Origin: Chamaea fasciata
Taxonomy: Eukaryota > Chordata > Aves > Passeriformes > Sylviidae
Direction: 5' to 3'
Assembly (NCBI GenBank): GCA_029207755.1
Contig: JARCOQ010000234.1
Span: forward strand, 61,837-125,836
DNA length: 64,000 bases
Under the pieces are notes generated by a model, which saw only the letters and a list, made by a program, of their open reading frames with translations, did not search any database and was not told the DNA's origin. Shown in pieces: positions 12,232 to 26,098 of the stretch. Both the position numbers and the translations under genes were made by a program. Numbering within the stretch: position 1 is the stretch's first letter; each line of letters begins with the position of its first letter.

Positions 12232-13534
12232 AGAGGTTGAAGGGGCCCCCCGCTCCAAACCCAGCACGGATGCCTGCGTTGCGGCCCCCCAAAAACCCAT
12301 GGCCGCACCCCGAGCTGATATCGACCCCCCCACAGCATCATTGATCCCCACCCGAGTGTCACTGACCCCCCCAATGTCATTGATGCCCCCCCAATATTCC
12401 ATTGATCTTTCCTCAGCGTCGCTGACCCCCCCCAAAATTCCATTGATCCCCTCCACTTGATCCCGCCCTTTTTCTCCCCTCACGTTTCCCGCCCTTTTTC
12501 TCCCCTCACGTTTCCCGCACTTTTTCGTGGGGAACGACCCCTGAGGGGTCCTGTGGAAGGATTCTGGAGGTCCGAGGGGTGAATTTGGGGTTTGAAGGGA
12601 GGTTTTGGGGGGTCCCAGGGATGGATTTGGGGGTTTTTGGGGGTCCAAGGGATGGATTTGGGGGTCCCGGGGTGGATTTGGGGTCCTGGGGAGGTTTTGG
12701 GGGGTCCCAGGGGTGGATTTGGGGTTCATGGGGAGGGGTTTGGGGGTTTTTTGGGGCCTCAGGGGTGAATTTGGGGTCCGGGGAGAGGTTTTGGGGGTTT
12801 TTTGGGGTCCCAGGGGTGAATTTGGGGTCTGGGGAGGGGTTTTTGGGGGTCCCTCACCTGCAGGGCGTCGCGGAGGTGGCAGGGGGAGGGGGCAGCGGGG
12901 GGGGCCCAGCGCCCACCCCCCCTTGGGCTTCAGGAGGGCGTCGATGAGACCGAAACAGCTCGGGGGGGGGGGGGTCAAAAACGGGGGGGGGTCACGGGCT
13001 GGAACCCCCCAGTGCCCCCCAAACCACCCCCAGGGCCCCCCCGACCTCCAGGAGCCCGCAAAACCCTCCTCAGGTTCCTTTGATGCCTCAAATGGGCCGC
13101 CCAAACCTCCCGAAGATCCCCGAAAAACACCCACAGCAGCCCCTTGAGACTCCCCGCAGACCCCCCAAACCCCTCCAGGACAACTCGGGACCCCCAGGAC
13201 CCCCCAAAATCCGCCCCCCCCTCCCCCTGAGGCCTCATTTGACCCGCTCCACGTTGCGGACAGGCACCAGCTGATCAAGCCACAAGCACCAGCACCTGCG
13301 GGACTGGGATGGACTGGGAGCACTGGGAGGGTGATCAGAGAGAACTGGGATGGACGGGGAGTGGACTGGGACGAACTGGCAGGCGTGTGGGGGTCCATGG
13401 TGGGCACACGGTGCCTTACTGGTCTGTACTGGGATGGGTCTAATGGCCCCAGGGGAGGGGGTGTGGCCACACTGGTCAAGACTGGGAGGGGTGTCACCAT
13501 GGCGCCGGAGGCGGAGTCGAGGATACGAGCGAGG
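12232..13534 (-). repeat. Cassette copy 3
   Basis: Near-identical cassette. The base change GGTCAAGACTGG near 13477 is shared only with copy 5; all others have GGTCCAGACTGG. This is evidence that copies 3 and 5 are partners in a ~7.6-kb duplication. The exon-like block is intact. A 551-residue minus-strand open frame crosses this cassette and both flanking arrays; I regard it as fortuitous. Confidence 0.9.
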
Positions 13535-16500
13535 CAGGGACACCTAGGGGACAGCCAGGGCACCCCCAGGGACACCAAGGGGACAGCCACGGCACCCCAG
13601 GGACAGCCAGGGTACCCCCAGGGACACCTAGGGGACAGCCTGGGCACCCCAGGGACAGCCAGGGTACCCCCAGGGACACCTAGGGGACAGCCTGGGCACC
13701 CCCAGGGACAGCCGGGGCACCCCTAGAGCACCTCAGGGACACCCAGGGCACCCCCAGGGACACGTAGGGGACAGCTAGGGCACACCAGGGACAGCCCGGG
13801 CACCCCCAGGGACACCTAGGGGACAGCCAGGGCACCCCAGGGACACCCAGGGCACCCCCAGGGACACCTAGGGGACAGCCAGGGCATCCCCAGGGACACC
13901 AGAGCACCCCCAGAGACACCAAGGGACAGCCAGGGCACTCCCAGGGACACCTAGGGGACAGGCAGGGCACCCTTGGGACAGCCAGGGCTCCCCCAGGGAC
14001 AACTAGGGGACAGCCAGGGACCCCCAGGGACACCTAGGTGACAGCCAGGGCACTCCCAGGGACACCTAGGGGACAGGCAGGGCACCCTAGGGTCAGCCAG
14101 GGCTCCCCCAGGGAAAACTAGGGGACAGCCAGGGAACCCCCAGGGAGACCTAGGGGACAGTCAGGGCACTCCAGGGACACCTAGGGGACAGCCAGAGCAC
14201 CCCAAGGACAGCCAGGGCACCCCCAGGGACACCTCGGGGACAGGCAGGGCACCCCCAGGGACACCTAGGGGACAGCAAGGCACCCCGGGGACACCCTGGG
14301 CACCCCCAGGGACACATAAGGGACAGCCAGGGCACCCCAAGGAGAGCCAGGGCACCCCCAGGGACATCTAAGGGACAGCCAGGGTACCCCAGGGACACCA
14401 AGGGGACAGCCAGGGCACCCCCAGGGACACCTAGGGGACAGCTAGGGCACCCCAGGGAAAGCCAGGGCCCCCCCAGGGATAGCCTGGGCATCCCCGGGGA
14501 CACCTAGGGGACAGCCAGGGCACCCCAGGGACACCCAGGGCACCCCCAAGGACACCAAGGGGACAGCCAGGGCACCTCCAGGGACACCTATGGGACAGCC
14601 AGGGCAACCCCAGGGACACCAAGGGGACAGCCAGGGCACCTCCAGGGACACCTAGGGGACAGGCAGGGCACCCCCAGGGACAGCCAGGGTACCCCCAGGG
14701 ACCCCTAGGGGACAGCCTGGGCACCCCCAGGGACAGCCGGGGCACCCCTAGAGCACCTCAGGGACACCCAGGGCACCCCCAGGGACACGTAGGGGACAGC
14801 TAGGGCACACCAGGGACAGCCAGGGCACCTCCAGGGACACCTAGGGGACAGCCAGGGCACCCCAGGGACACCCAGGGCACCCCCAGGGACAGCTAGGGGA
14901 CAGCCAGGGCATCCCCAGGGACACCAGAGCACCCCCAGGGACACTTAGGGGACAGCCAGGGCCCTCCCAGGGACACCAGGGTACACCCAGGGCCCCCCCA
15001 GGGACAGACAAGGCACCCCTAGGGACACCTATGGGACAGCCAGGGACCCCCAGGGACAGCCAGGGCACCCCCAGGGACACCTAGGGGACAGCCAGGGCAC
15101 CCCAGGGACGCCTTGGGACAGCAAGGCACCCGAAGGACACCTAGGGGACAGCCAGGGCACCCCAGGGAAAGCCAGGGCACCCCAGGGACACCAAGGGGAC
15201 AGCCAGGGCACCTCCAGGGACACCAAGGGGACAGCCAGGGCACCCCCAGGGACACCAAGGGGACAGCCAGGGCACCTCCAGGGACACCTAGGGGACAGGC
15301 AGGTCACCCCCAGGGACACCAAGGGGACAGCCACGGCACCCCAGGGACACCTAGGGGACAGCCAGGGCACCCCAGGGACAGCCAGGGTACCCCCAGGGAC
15401 CCCTAGGGGACAGCCTGGGCACCCCCAGGGACAGCCGGGGCACCCCTAGAGCACCTCAGGGACACCCAGGGCACCCCCAGGGACACGTAGGGGACAGCTA
15501 AAGCACACCAGGGACAGCCCGGGCACCCCCAGGGACACCTAGGGGACAGCCAGGGCACCCCAGGGACACCCAGGGCACCCCCAGGGACACCTAGGGGACA
15601 GCCAGGGCATCCCCAGGGACACCAGAGCACCCCCAGGGACACTTAGGGGACAGCCAGGGCCCTCCCAGGGACACCAGGGTACACCCAGGGCCCCCCCATG
15701 AACAGACAAGGCACCCCTAGGGACACCTATGGGACAGCCAGGGCACCCCAGGGACACCCAGGGCACCCCCAGGGACACCTAGGGGACAGCCAGGGCACTC
15801 CCAGGGACACCTAGGGGACAGGCAGGGCACCCTTGGGACAGCCAGGGCTCCCCCAGGGACAACTAGGGGACAGCCAGGGACCCCCAGGGACACCTAGGTG
15901 ACAGCCAGGGCACTCCCAGGGACACCTAGGGGACAGGCAGGGCACCCTAGGGTCAGCCAGGGCTCCCCCAGGGACAACTAGGGGACAGCCAGGGAACCCC
16001 CAGGGACACCTAGGGGACAGTCAGGGCACTCCAGGGACACCTAGGGGACAGCCAGAGCACCCCAAGGACAGCCAGGGCACCCCCAGGGACACCTCGGGGA
16101 CAGGCAGGGCACCCCCAGGGACACCTAGGGGACAGCAAGGCACCCCGGGGACACCCTGGGCACCCCCAGGGACACATAAGGGACAGCCAGGGCACCCCAA
16201 GGAGAGCCAGGGCACCCCCAGGGACATCTAAGGGACAGCCAGGGTACCCCAGGGACACCAAGGGGACAGCCAGGGCACCCCCAGGGACACCTAGGGGACA
16301 GCTAGGGCACCCCAGGGACAGCCAGGGCCCCCCCAGGGATAGCCTGGGCATCCCCGGGGACACCTAGGGGACAGCCAGGGCACCCCAGGGACACCCAGGG
16401 CACCCCCAGGGACACCAAGGGGACAGCCAGGGCACCTCCAGGGACACCTATGGGACAGCCAGGGCACCCCCAGGGACACCAAGGGGACAGCCAGGGCACC

Positions 16501-17232
16501 TCCAGGGACACCTAGGGGACAGGCAGGGCACCCCCAGGGACAGCCAGGGTACCCCCAGGGACCCCTAGGGGACAGCCTGGGCACCCCCAGGGACAGCCGG
16601 GGCACCCCTAGAGCACCTCAGGGACACCCAGGGCACCCCCAGGGACACGTAGGGGACAGCTAGGGCACACCAGGGACAGCCAGGGCACCTCCAGGGACAC
16701 CTAGGGGACAGCCAGGGCACCCCAGGGACAGCCAGGGTACCCCCAGGGACCCCTAGGGGACAGCCAGGGCACCCCAGGGACACCCAGGGCACCCCCAGGG
16801 ACAGCTAGGGGACAGCCAGGGCATCCCCAGGGACACCAGAGCACCCCCAGGGACACTTAGGGGACAGCCAGGGCCCTCCCAGGGACACCAGGGTACACCC
16901 AGGGCCCCCCCAGGGACAGACAAGGCACCCCTAGGGACACCTATGGGACAGCCAGGGACCCCCAGGGACAGCCAGGGCACCCCCAAGGACACCTAGGGGA
17001 CAGCCAGGGCACCCCAGGGACGCCTTGGGGACAGCAAGGCACCCCAAGGACACCTAGGGGACAGCCAGGGCACCCCAGGGAAAGCCAGGGCACCCCAGGG
17101 ACACCTAGGGGACAGCCAGGGACCCCCAGGGACAGCCAGGGCACCCCCAGGGACTCCAGGGCATCCCCAGGGACACCTAGGGGACAGGCAGGGCACCCCC
17201 AGGTACAGCCAGGGGACAGCCAGGGCCCCCCC
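13535..17232. repeat. Minisatellite array, block 4
   Basis: 31/32-bp minisatellite. Most of it recurs almost unchanged at 21170-24794, offset 7635 bp on the left and 7562 bp on the right. The difference comes from a short deletion in the second copy near 23900. No gene. Confidence 0.96.
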
Positions 17233-18537
17233 AGAGGTTGAAGGGGCCCCCCGCTCCAAACCCAGCACGGCCGCCTGCGTTGCGGCCCCCCAAAAACCCA
17301 TGGCCGCACCCCGAGCTGATATCGACCCCCCCACAGCATCATTGATCCCCACCCGAGTGTCACTGACCCCCCCAATGTCATTGATGCCCCCCCAATATTC
17401 CATTGATCTTTCCTCAGCGTCGCTGACCCCCCCCAAAATTCCATTGATCCCCTCCACTTGATCCCGCCCTTTTTCTCCCCTCACGTTTCCCGCCCTTTTT
17501 CTCCCCTCACGTTTCCCGCACTTTTTCGTGGGGAACGACCCCTGAGGGGTCCTGTGGAAGGATTCTGGAGGTCCGAGGGGTGAATTTGGGGTTTGAAGGG
17601 AGGTTTTGGGGGGTCATAGGGATGGATTTGGGGGTTTTTGGGGGTCCAAGGGATGGATTTGGGGGTCCCGGGGTGGATTTGGGGTCCTGGGGAGGTTTTG
17701 GGGGGTCCCAGGGGTGGATTTGGGGTTCATGGGGAGGGGTTTGGGGGTTTTTTGGGGCCTCAGGGGTGAATTTGGGGTCCGGGGAGAGGTTTTGGGGGTT
17801 TTTTGGGGTCCCAGGGGTGAATTTGGGGTCTGGGGAGGGGTTTTTGGGGGTCCCTCACCTGCAGGGCGTCGCGGAGGTGGCAGGGGGAGGGGGCAGCGGG
17901 GGGGGCCCAGCGCCCACCCCCCTTGGGCTTCAGGAGGGCGTCGATGAGACCGAAACAGCTCGGGGGGGGGGGGGTCAAAAACGGGGGGGGGTCACGGGCT
18001 GGAACCCCCCAGTGCCCCCCAAACCACCCCCAGGGCCCCCCCGACCTCCAGGAGCCCGCAAAACCCTCCTCAGGTTCCTTTGATGCCTCAAATGGGCCGC
18101 CCAAACCTCCCGAAGATCCCCGAAAAACACCCACAGCAGCCCCTTGAGACTCCCCGCAGACACCCCAAACCCCTCCAGGACAACTCGGGACCCCCAGGAC
18201 CCCCCAAAATCCGCCCCCCCCCTCCCCCTGAGGCCTCATTTGACCCCGCTCCACGTTGCGGACAGGCACCAGCTGATCAAGCCACAAGCACCAGCACCTG
18301 CGGGACTGGGATGGACTGGGAGCACTGGGAGGGTGATCAGAGAGAACTGGGATGGACGGGGAGTGGACTGGGACGAACTGGCAGGCGTGTGGGGGTCCAT
18401 GGTGGGCACACGGTGCCTTACTGGTCTGTACTGGGATGGGTCTAATGGCCCCAGGGGAGGGGGTGTGGCCACACTGGTCCAGACTGGGAGGGGTGTCACC
18501 ATGGCGCCGGAGGCGGAGTCGAGGATACGATCGAGGC
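17233..18537 (-). repeat. Cassette copy 4 (exon-like block frameshifted)
   Basis: Near-identical cassette. Variants shared only with copy 6 are CACGGCCGCCTGCG near 17266, GGGTCATAGGG near 17612, CAGACACCCC near 18158 and GATACGATCGAGG near 18524. The exon-like block has one C fewer (CCCACCCCCCTTGGG), which shifts the frame after KPKGG. Confidence 0.9.
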
Positions 18538-19863
18538 AGGGACACCTAGGGGACAGCCAGGGCACCCCCAGGGACACCAAGGGGACAGCCACGGCACCCC
18601 AGGGACAACTAGGGGACAGCCAGGGAACCCCCAGGGACACCTAGGGGACAGTCAGGGCACTCCAGGGACACCTAGGGGACAGCCAGAGCACCCCAAGGAC
18701 AGCCAGGGCACCCCCAGGGACACCTCGGGGACAGGCAGGGCACCCCCAGGGACACCTAGGGGACAGCAAGGCACCCCGGGGACACCCTGGGCACCCCCAG
18801 GGACACATAAGGGACAGCCAGGGCACCCCAAGGAGAGCCAGGGCACCCCCAGGGACATCTAAGGGACAGCCAGGGTACCCCAGGGACACCAAGGGGACAG
18901 CCAGGGCACCCCCAGGGACACCTAGGGGACAGCTAGGGCACCCCAGGGACAGCCAGGGCCCCCCCAGGGATAGCCTGGGCATCCCCGGGGACACCTAGGG
19001 GACAGCCAGGGCACCCCAGGGACACCCAGGGCACCCCCAGGGACACCAAGGGGACAGCCAGGGCACCTCCAGGGACACCTATGGGACAGCCAGGGCACCC
19101 CCAGGGACACCAAGGGGACAGCCAGGGCACCTCCAGGGACACCTAGGGGACAGGCAGGGCACCCCCAGGGACAGCCAGGGTACCCCCAGGGACCCCTAGG
19201 GGACAGCCTGGGCACCCCCAGGGACAGCCGGGGCACCCCTAGAGCACCTCAGGGACACCCAGGGCACCCCCAGGGACACGTAGGGGACAGCTAGGGCACA
19301 CCAGGGACAGCCAGGGCACCTCCAGGGACACCTAGGGGACAGCCAGGGCACCCCAGGGACAGCCAGGGTACCCCCAGGGACCCCTAGGGGACAGCCAGGG
19401 CACCCCAGGGACACCCAGGGCACCCCCAGGGACAGCTAGGGGACAGCCAGGGCATCCCCAGGGACACCAGAGCACCCCCAGGGACACTTAGGGGACAGCC
19501 AGGGCCCTCCCAGGGACACCAGGGTACACCCAGGGCCCCCCCAGGGACAGACAAGGCACCCCTAGGGACACCTATGGGACAGCCAGGGACCCCCAGGGAC
19601 AGCCAGGGCACCCCCAAGGACACCTAGGGGACAGCCAGGGCACCCCAGGGACGCCTTGGGGACAGCAAGGCACCCCAAGGACACCTAGGGGACAGCCAGG
19701 GCACCCCAGGGAAAGCCAGGGCACCCCAGGGACACCTAGGGGACAGCCAGGGACCCCCAGGGACAGCCAGGGCACCCCCAGGGACTCCAGGGCATCCCCA
19801 GGGACACCTAGGGGACAGGCAGGGCACCCCCAGGTACAGCCAGGGGACAGCCAGGGCCCCCCC
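18538..19863. repeat. Minisatellite array, block 5
   Basis: Short 1.3-kb block. With copy 5 it makes one ~2.6-kb higher-order unit starting at about 18602, nearly identical to the unit starting at about 15971 (offset 2631 bp). Confidence 0.96.
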
Positions 19864-21169
19864 AGAGGTTGAAGGGGCCCCCCGCTCCAAACCCAGCACG
19901 GATGCCTGCGTTGCGGCCCCCCAAAAACCCATGGCCGCACCCCGAGCTGATATCGACCCCCCCACAGCATCATTGATCCCCACCCGAGTGTCACTGACCC
20001 CCCCAATGTCATTGATGCCCCCCCAATATTCCATTGATCTTTCCTCAGCGTCGCTGACCCCCCCCAAAATTCCATTGATCCCCTCCACTTGATCCCGCCC
20101 TTTTTCTCCCCTCACGTTTCCCGCCCTTTTTCTCCCCTCACGTTTCCCGCACTTTTTCGTGGGGAACGACCCCTGAGGGGTCCTGTGGAAGGATTCTGGA
20201 GGTCCGAGGGGTGAATTTGGGGTTTGAAGGGAGGTTTTGGGGGGTCCCAGGGATGGATTTGGGGGTTTTTGGGGGTCCAAGGGATGGATTTGGGGGTCCC
20301 GGGGTGGATTTGGGGTCCTGGGGAGGTTTTGGGGGGTCCCAGGGGTGGATTTGGGGTTCATGGGGAGGGGTTTGGGGGTTTTTTGGGGCCTCAGGGGTGA
20401 ATTTGGGGTCCGGGGAGAGGTTTTGGGGGTTTTTTGGGGTCCCAGGGGTGAATTTGGGGTCTGGGGAGGGGTTTTTGGGGGTCCCTCACCTGCAGGGCGT
20501 CGCGGAGGTGGCAGGGGGAGGGGGCAGCGGGGGGGGCCCAGCGCCCACCCCCCCTTGGGCTTCAGGAGGGCGTCGATGAGACCGAAACAGCTCGGGGGGG
20601 GGGGGGGTCAAAAAACGGGGGGGGGGTCACGGGCTGGAACCCCCCAGTGCCCCCCAAACCACCCCCAGGGCCCCCCCGACCTCCAGGAGCCCGCAAAACC
20701 CTCCTCAGGTTCCTTTGATGCCTCAAATGGGCCGCCCAAACCTCCCGAAGATCCCCGAAAAACACCCACAGCAGCCCCTTGAGACTCCCCGCAGACCCCC
20801 CAAACCCCTCCAGGACAACTCGGGACCCCCAGGACCCCCCAAAATCCGCCCCCCCCTCCCCCTGAGGCCTCATTTGACCCGCTCCACGTTGCGGACAGGC
20901 ACCAGCTGATCAAGCCACAAGCACCAGCACCTGCGGGACTGGGATGGACTGGGAGCACTGGGAGGGTGATCAGAGAGAACTGGGATGGACGGGGAGTGGA
21001 CTGGGACGAACTGGCAGGCGTGTGGGGGTCCATGGTGGGCACACGGTGCCTTACTGGTCTGTACTGGGATGGGTCTAATGGCCCCAGGGGAGGGGGTGTG
21101 GCCACACTGGTCAAGACTGGGAGGGGTGTCACCATGGCGCCGGAGGCGGAGTCGAGGATACGAGCGAGG
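19864..21169 (-). repeat. Cassette copy 5
   Basis: Partner of copy 3 (shared GGTCAAGACTGG near 21112). The exon-like block is intact. Poly-G tracts are one or two bases longer than in copy 3, as expected of unstable homopolymers. Confidence 0.9.
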
Positions 21170-24100
21170 CAGGGACACCTAGGGGACAGCCAGGGCACCC
21201 CCAGGGACACCAAGGGGACAGCCACGGCACCCCAGGGACAGCCAGGGTACCCCCAGGGACACCTAGGGGACAGCCTGGGCACCCCAGGGACAGCCAGGGT
21301 ACCCCCAGGGACACCTAGGGGACAGCCTGGGCACCCCCAGGGACAGCCGGGGCACCCCTAGAGCACCTCAGGGACACCCAGGGCACCCCCAGGGACACGT
21401 AGGGGACAGCTAGGGCACACCAGGGACAGCCCGGGCACCCCCAGGGACACCTAGGGGACAGCCAGGGCACCCCAGGGACACCCAGGGCACCCCCAGGGAC
21501 ACCTAGGGGACAGCCAGGGCATCCCCAGGGACACCAGAGCACCCCCAGAGACACCAAGGGACAGCCAGGGCACTCCCAGGGACACCTAGGGGACAGGCAG
21601 GGCACCCTTGGGACAGCCAGGGCTCTCCCAGGGACAACTAGGGGACAGCCAGGGACCCCCAGGGACACCTAGGTGACAGCCAGGGCACTCCCAGGGACAC
21701 CTAGGGGACAGGCAGGGCACCCTAGGGTCAGCCAGGGCTCCCCCAGGGACAACTAGGGGACAGCCAGGGAACCCCCAGGGACACCTAGGGGACAGTCAGG
21801 GCACTCCAGGGACACCTAGGGGACAGCCAGAGCACCCCAAGGACAGCCAGGGCACCCCCAGGGACACCTCGGGGACAGGCAGGGCACCCCCAGGGACACC
21901 TAGGGGACAGCAAGGCACCCCGGGGACACCCTGGGCACCCCCAGGGACACATAAGGGACAGCCAGGGCACCCCAAGGAGAGCCAGGGCACCCCCAGGGAC
22001 ATCTAAGGGACAGCCAGGGTACCCCAGGGACACCAAGGGGACAGCCAGGGCACCCCCAGGGACACCTAGGGGACAGCTAGGGCACCCCAGGGAAAGCCAG
22101 GGCCCCCCCAGGGATAGCCTGGGCATCCCCGGGGACACCTAGGGGACAGCCAGGGCACCCCAGGGACACCCAGGGCACCCCCAAGGACACCAAGGGGACA
22201 GCCAGGGCACCTCCAGGGACACCTATGGGACAGCCAGGGCAACCCCAGGGACACCAAGGGGACAGCCAGGGCACCTCCAGGGACACCTAGGGGACAGGCA
22301 GGGCACCCCCAGGGACAGCCAGGGTACCCCCAGGGACCCCTAGGGGACAGCCTGGGCACCCCCAGGGACAGCCGGGGCACCCCTAGAGCACCTCAGGGAC
22401 ACCCAGGGCACCCCCAGGGACACGTAGGGGACAGCTAGGGCACACCAGGGACAGCCAGGGCACCTCCAGGGACACCTAGGGGACAGCCAGGGCACCCCAG
22501 GGACACCCAGGGCACCCCCAGGGACAGCTAGGGGACAGCCAGGGCATCCCCAGGGACACCAGAGCACCCCCAGGGACACTTAGGGGACAGCCAGGGCCCT
22601 CCCAGGGACACCAGGGTACACCCAGGGCCCCCCCAGGGACAGACAAGGCACCCCTAGGGACACCTATGGGACAGCCAGGGACCCCCAGGGACAGCCAGGG
22701 CACCCCCAGGGACACCTAGGGGACAGCCAGGGCACCCCAGGGACGCCTTGGGACAGCAAGGCACCCGAAGGACACCTAGGGGACAGCCAGGGCACCCCAG
22801 GGAAAGCCAGGGCACCCCAGGGACACCAAGGGGACAGCCAGGGCACCTCCAGGGACACCAAGGGGACAGCCAGGGCACCCCCAGGGACACCAAGGGGACA
22901 GCCAGGGCACCTCCAGGGACACCTAGGGGACAGGCAGGTCACCCCCAGGGACACCAAGGGGACAGCCACGGCACCCCAGGGACACCTAGGGGACAGCCAG
23001 GGCACCCCAGGGACAGCCAGGGTACCCCCAGGGACCCCTAGGGGACAGCCTGGGCACCCCCAGGGACAGCCGGGGCACCCCTAGAGCACCTCAGGGACAC
23101 CCAGGGCACCCCCAGGGACACGTAGGGGACAGCTAAAGCACACCAGGGACAGCCCGGGCACCCCCAGGGACACCTAGGGGACAGCCAGGGCACCCCAGGG
23201 ACACCCAGGGCACCCCCAGGGACACCTAGGGGACAGCCAGGGCATCCCCAGGGACACCAGAGCACCCCCAGGGACACTTAGGGGACAGCCAGGGCCCTCC
23301 CAGGGACACCAGGGTACACCCAGGGCCCCCCCATGAACAGACAAGGCACCCCTAGGGACACCTATGGGACAGCCAGGGCACCCCAGGGACACCCAGGGCA
23401 CCCCCAGGGACACCTAGGGGACAGCCAGGGCACTCCCAGGGACACCTAGGGGACAGGCAGGGCACCCTTGGGACAGCCAGGGCTCCCCCAGGGACAACTA
23501 GGGGACAGCCAGGGACCCCCAGGGACACCTAGGTGACAGCCAGGGCACTCCCAGGGACACCTAGGGGACAGGCAGGGCACCCTAGGGTCAGCCAGGGCTC
23601 CCCCAGGGACAACTAGGGGACAGCCAGGGAACCCCCAGGGACACCTAGGGGACAGTCAGGGCACTCCAGGGACACCTAGGGGACAGCCAGAGCACCCCAA
23701 GGACAGCCAGGGCACCCCCAGGGACACCTCGGGGACAGGCAGGGCACCCCCAGGGACACCTAGGGGACAGCAAGGCACCCCGGGGACACCCTGGGCACCC
23801 CCAGGGACACATAAGGGACAGCCAGGGCACCCCAAGGAGAGCCAGGGCACCCCCAGGGACATCTAAGGGACAGCCAGGGTACCCCAGGGACACCAAGGGG
23901 ATAGCCTGGGCATCCCCGGGGACACCTAGGGGACAGCCAGGGCACCCCAGGGACACCCAGGGCACCCCCAGGGACACCAAGGGGACAGCCAGGGCACCTC
24001 CAGGGACACCTATGGGACAGCCAGGGCACCCCCAGGGACACCAAGGGGACAGCCAGGGCACCTCCAGGGACACCTAGGGGACAGGCAGGGCACCCCCAGG

Positions 24101-24794
24101 GACAGCCAGGGTACCCCCAGGGACCCCTAGGGGACAGCCAGGGCACCCCCAGGGACAGCCGGGGCACCCCTAGAGCACCTCAGGGACACCCAGGGCACCC
24201 CCAGGGACACGTAGGGGACAGCTAGGGCACACCAGGGACAGCCAGGGCACCTCCAGGGACACCTAGGGGACAGCCAGGGCACCCCAGGGACAGCCAGGGT
24301 ACCCCCAGGGACCCCTAGGGGACAGCCAGGGCACCCCAGGGACACCCAGGGCACCCCCAGGGACAGCTAGGGGACAGCCAGGGCATCCCCAGGGACACCA
24401 GAGCACCCCCAGGGACACTTAGGGGACAGCCAGGGCCCTCCCAGGGACACCAGGGTACACCCAGGGCCCCCCCAGGGACAGACAAGGCACCCCTAGGGAC
24501 ACCTATGGGACAGCCAGGGACCCCCAGGGACAGCCAGGGCACCCCCAAGGACACCTAGGGGACAGCCAGGGCACCCCAGGGACGCCTTGGGGACAGCAAG
24601 GCACCCCAAGGACACCTAGGGGACAGCCAGGGCACCCCAGGGAAAGCCAGGGCACCCCAGGGACACCTAGGGGACAGCCAGGGACCCCCAGGGACAGCCA
24701 GGGCACCCCCAGGGACTCCAGGGCATCCCCAGGGACACCTAGGGGACAGGCAGGGCACCCCCAGGTACAGCCAGGGGACAGCCAGGGCCCCCCC
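21170..24794. repeat. Minisatellite array, block 6
   Basis: Second copy of the 13535-17232 block. Near 23900 the units containing CAGCTAGGGCACCCC are missing (CACCAAGGGGATAGCCTGG), a deletion of about 73 bp relative to the first copy. No gene. Confidence 0.96.
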
Positions 24795-26098
24795 AGAGGT
24801 TGAAGGGGCCCCCCGCTCCAAACCCAGCACGGCCGCCTGCGTTGCGGCCCCCCAAAAACCCATGGCCGCACCCCGAGCTGATATCGACCCCCCCACAGCA
24901 TCATTGATCCCCACCCGAGTGTCACTGACCCCCCCAATGTCATTGATGCCCCCCCAATATTCCATTGATCTTTCCTCAGCGTCGCTGACCCCCCCCAAAA
25001 TTCCATTGATCCCCTCCACTTGATCCCGCCCTTTTTCTCCCCTCACGTTTCCCGCCCTTTTTCTCCCCTCACGTTTCCCGCACTTTTTCGTGGGGAACGA
25101 CCCCTGAGGGGTCCTGTGGAAGGATTCTGGAGGTCCGAGGGGTGAATTTGGGGTTTGAAGGGAGGTTTTGGGGGGTCATAGGGATGGATTTGGGGGTTTT
25201 TGGGGGTCCAAGGGATGGATTTGGGGGTCCCGGGGTGGATTTGGGGTCCTGGGGAGGTTTTGGGGGGTCCCAGGGGTGGATTTGGGGTTCATGGGGAGGG
25301 GTTTGGGGGTTTTTTGGGGCCTCAGGGGTGAATTTGGGGTCCGGGGAGAGGTTTTGGGGGTTTTTTTGGGGTCCCAGGGGTGAATTTGGGGTCTGGGGAG
25401 GGGTTTTTGGGGGTCCCTCACCTGCAGGGCGTCGCGGAGGTGGCAGGGGGAGGGGGCAGCGGGGGGGGCCCAGCGCCCACCCCCCTTGGGCTTCAGGAGG
25501 GCGTCGATGAGACCGAAACAGCTCGGGGGGGGGGGGGGTCAAAAACGGGGGGGGGTCACGGGCTGGAACCCCCCAGTGCCCCCCAAACCACCCCCAGGGC
25601 CCCCCCGACCTCCAGGAGCCCGCAAAACCCTCCTCAGGTTCCTTTGATGCCTCAAATGGGCCGCCCAAACCTCCCGAAGATCCCCGAAAAACACCCACAG
25701 CAGCCCCTTGAGACTCCCCGCAGACACCCCAAACCCCTCCAGGACAACTCGGGACCCCCAGGACCCCCCAAAATCCGCCCCCCCCTCCCCCTGAGGCCTC
25801 ATTTGACCCGCTCCACGTTGCGGACAGGCACCAGCTGATCAAGCCACAAGCACCAGCACCTGCGGGACTGGGATGGACTGGGAGCACTGGGAGGGTGATC
25901 AGAGAGAACTGGGATGGACGGGGAGTGGACTGGGACGAACTGGCAGGCGTGTGGGGGTCCATGGTGGGCACACGGTGCCTTACTGGTCTGTACTGGGATG
26001 GGTCTAATGGCCCCAGGGGAGGGGGTGTGGCCACACTGGTCCAGACTGGGAGGGGTGTCACCATGGCGCCGGAGGCGGAGTCGAGGATACGATCGAGG
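24795..26098 (-). repeat. Cassette copy 6 (exon-like block frameshifted)
   Basis: Partner of copy 4: shares GGCCGCC, GGTCATAGGG, CAGACACCCC, GATCGAGG and the one-base deletion in the exon-like block. It also shares a seven-T tract in GGGTTTTTTTGGGG with copies 7 and 8. This mosaic suggests gene conversion or homopolymer slippage. Confidence 0.9.

Noticed and set aside
11992..13647. 551-residue minus-strand frame as a gene
   Set aside because: It runs through minisatellite, introns-like simple repeats and the cassette without regard to splice signals. Equivalent frames in sister cassettes are broken by homopolymer length differences.
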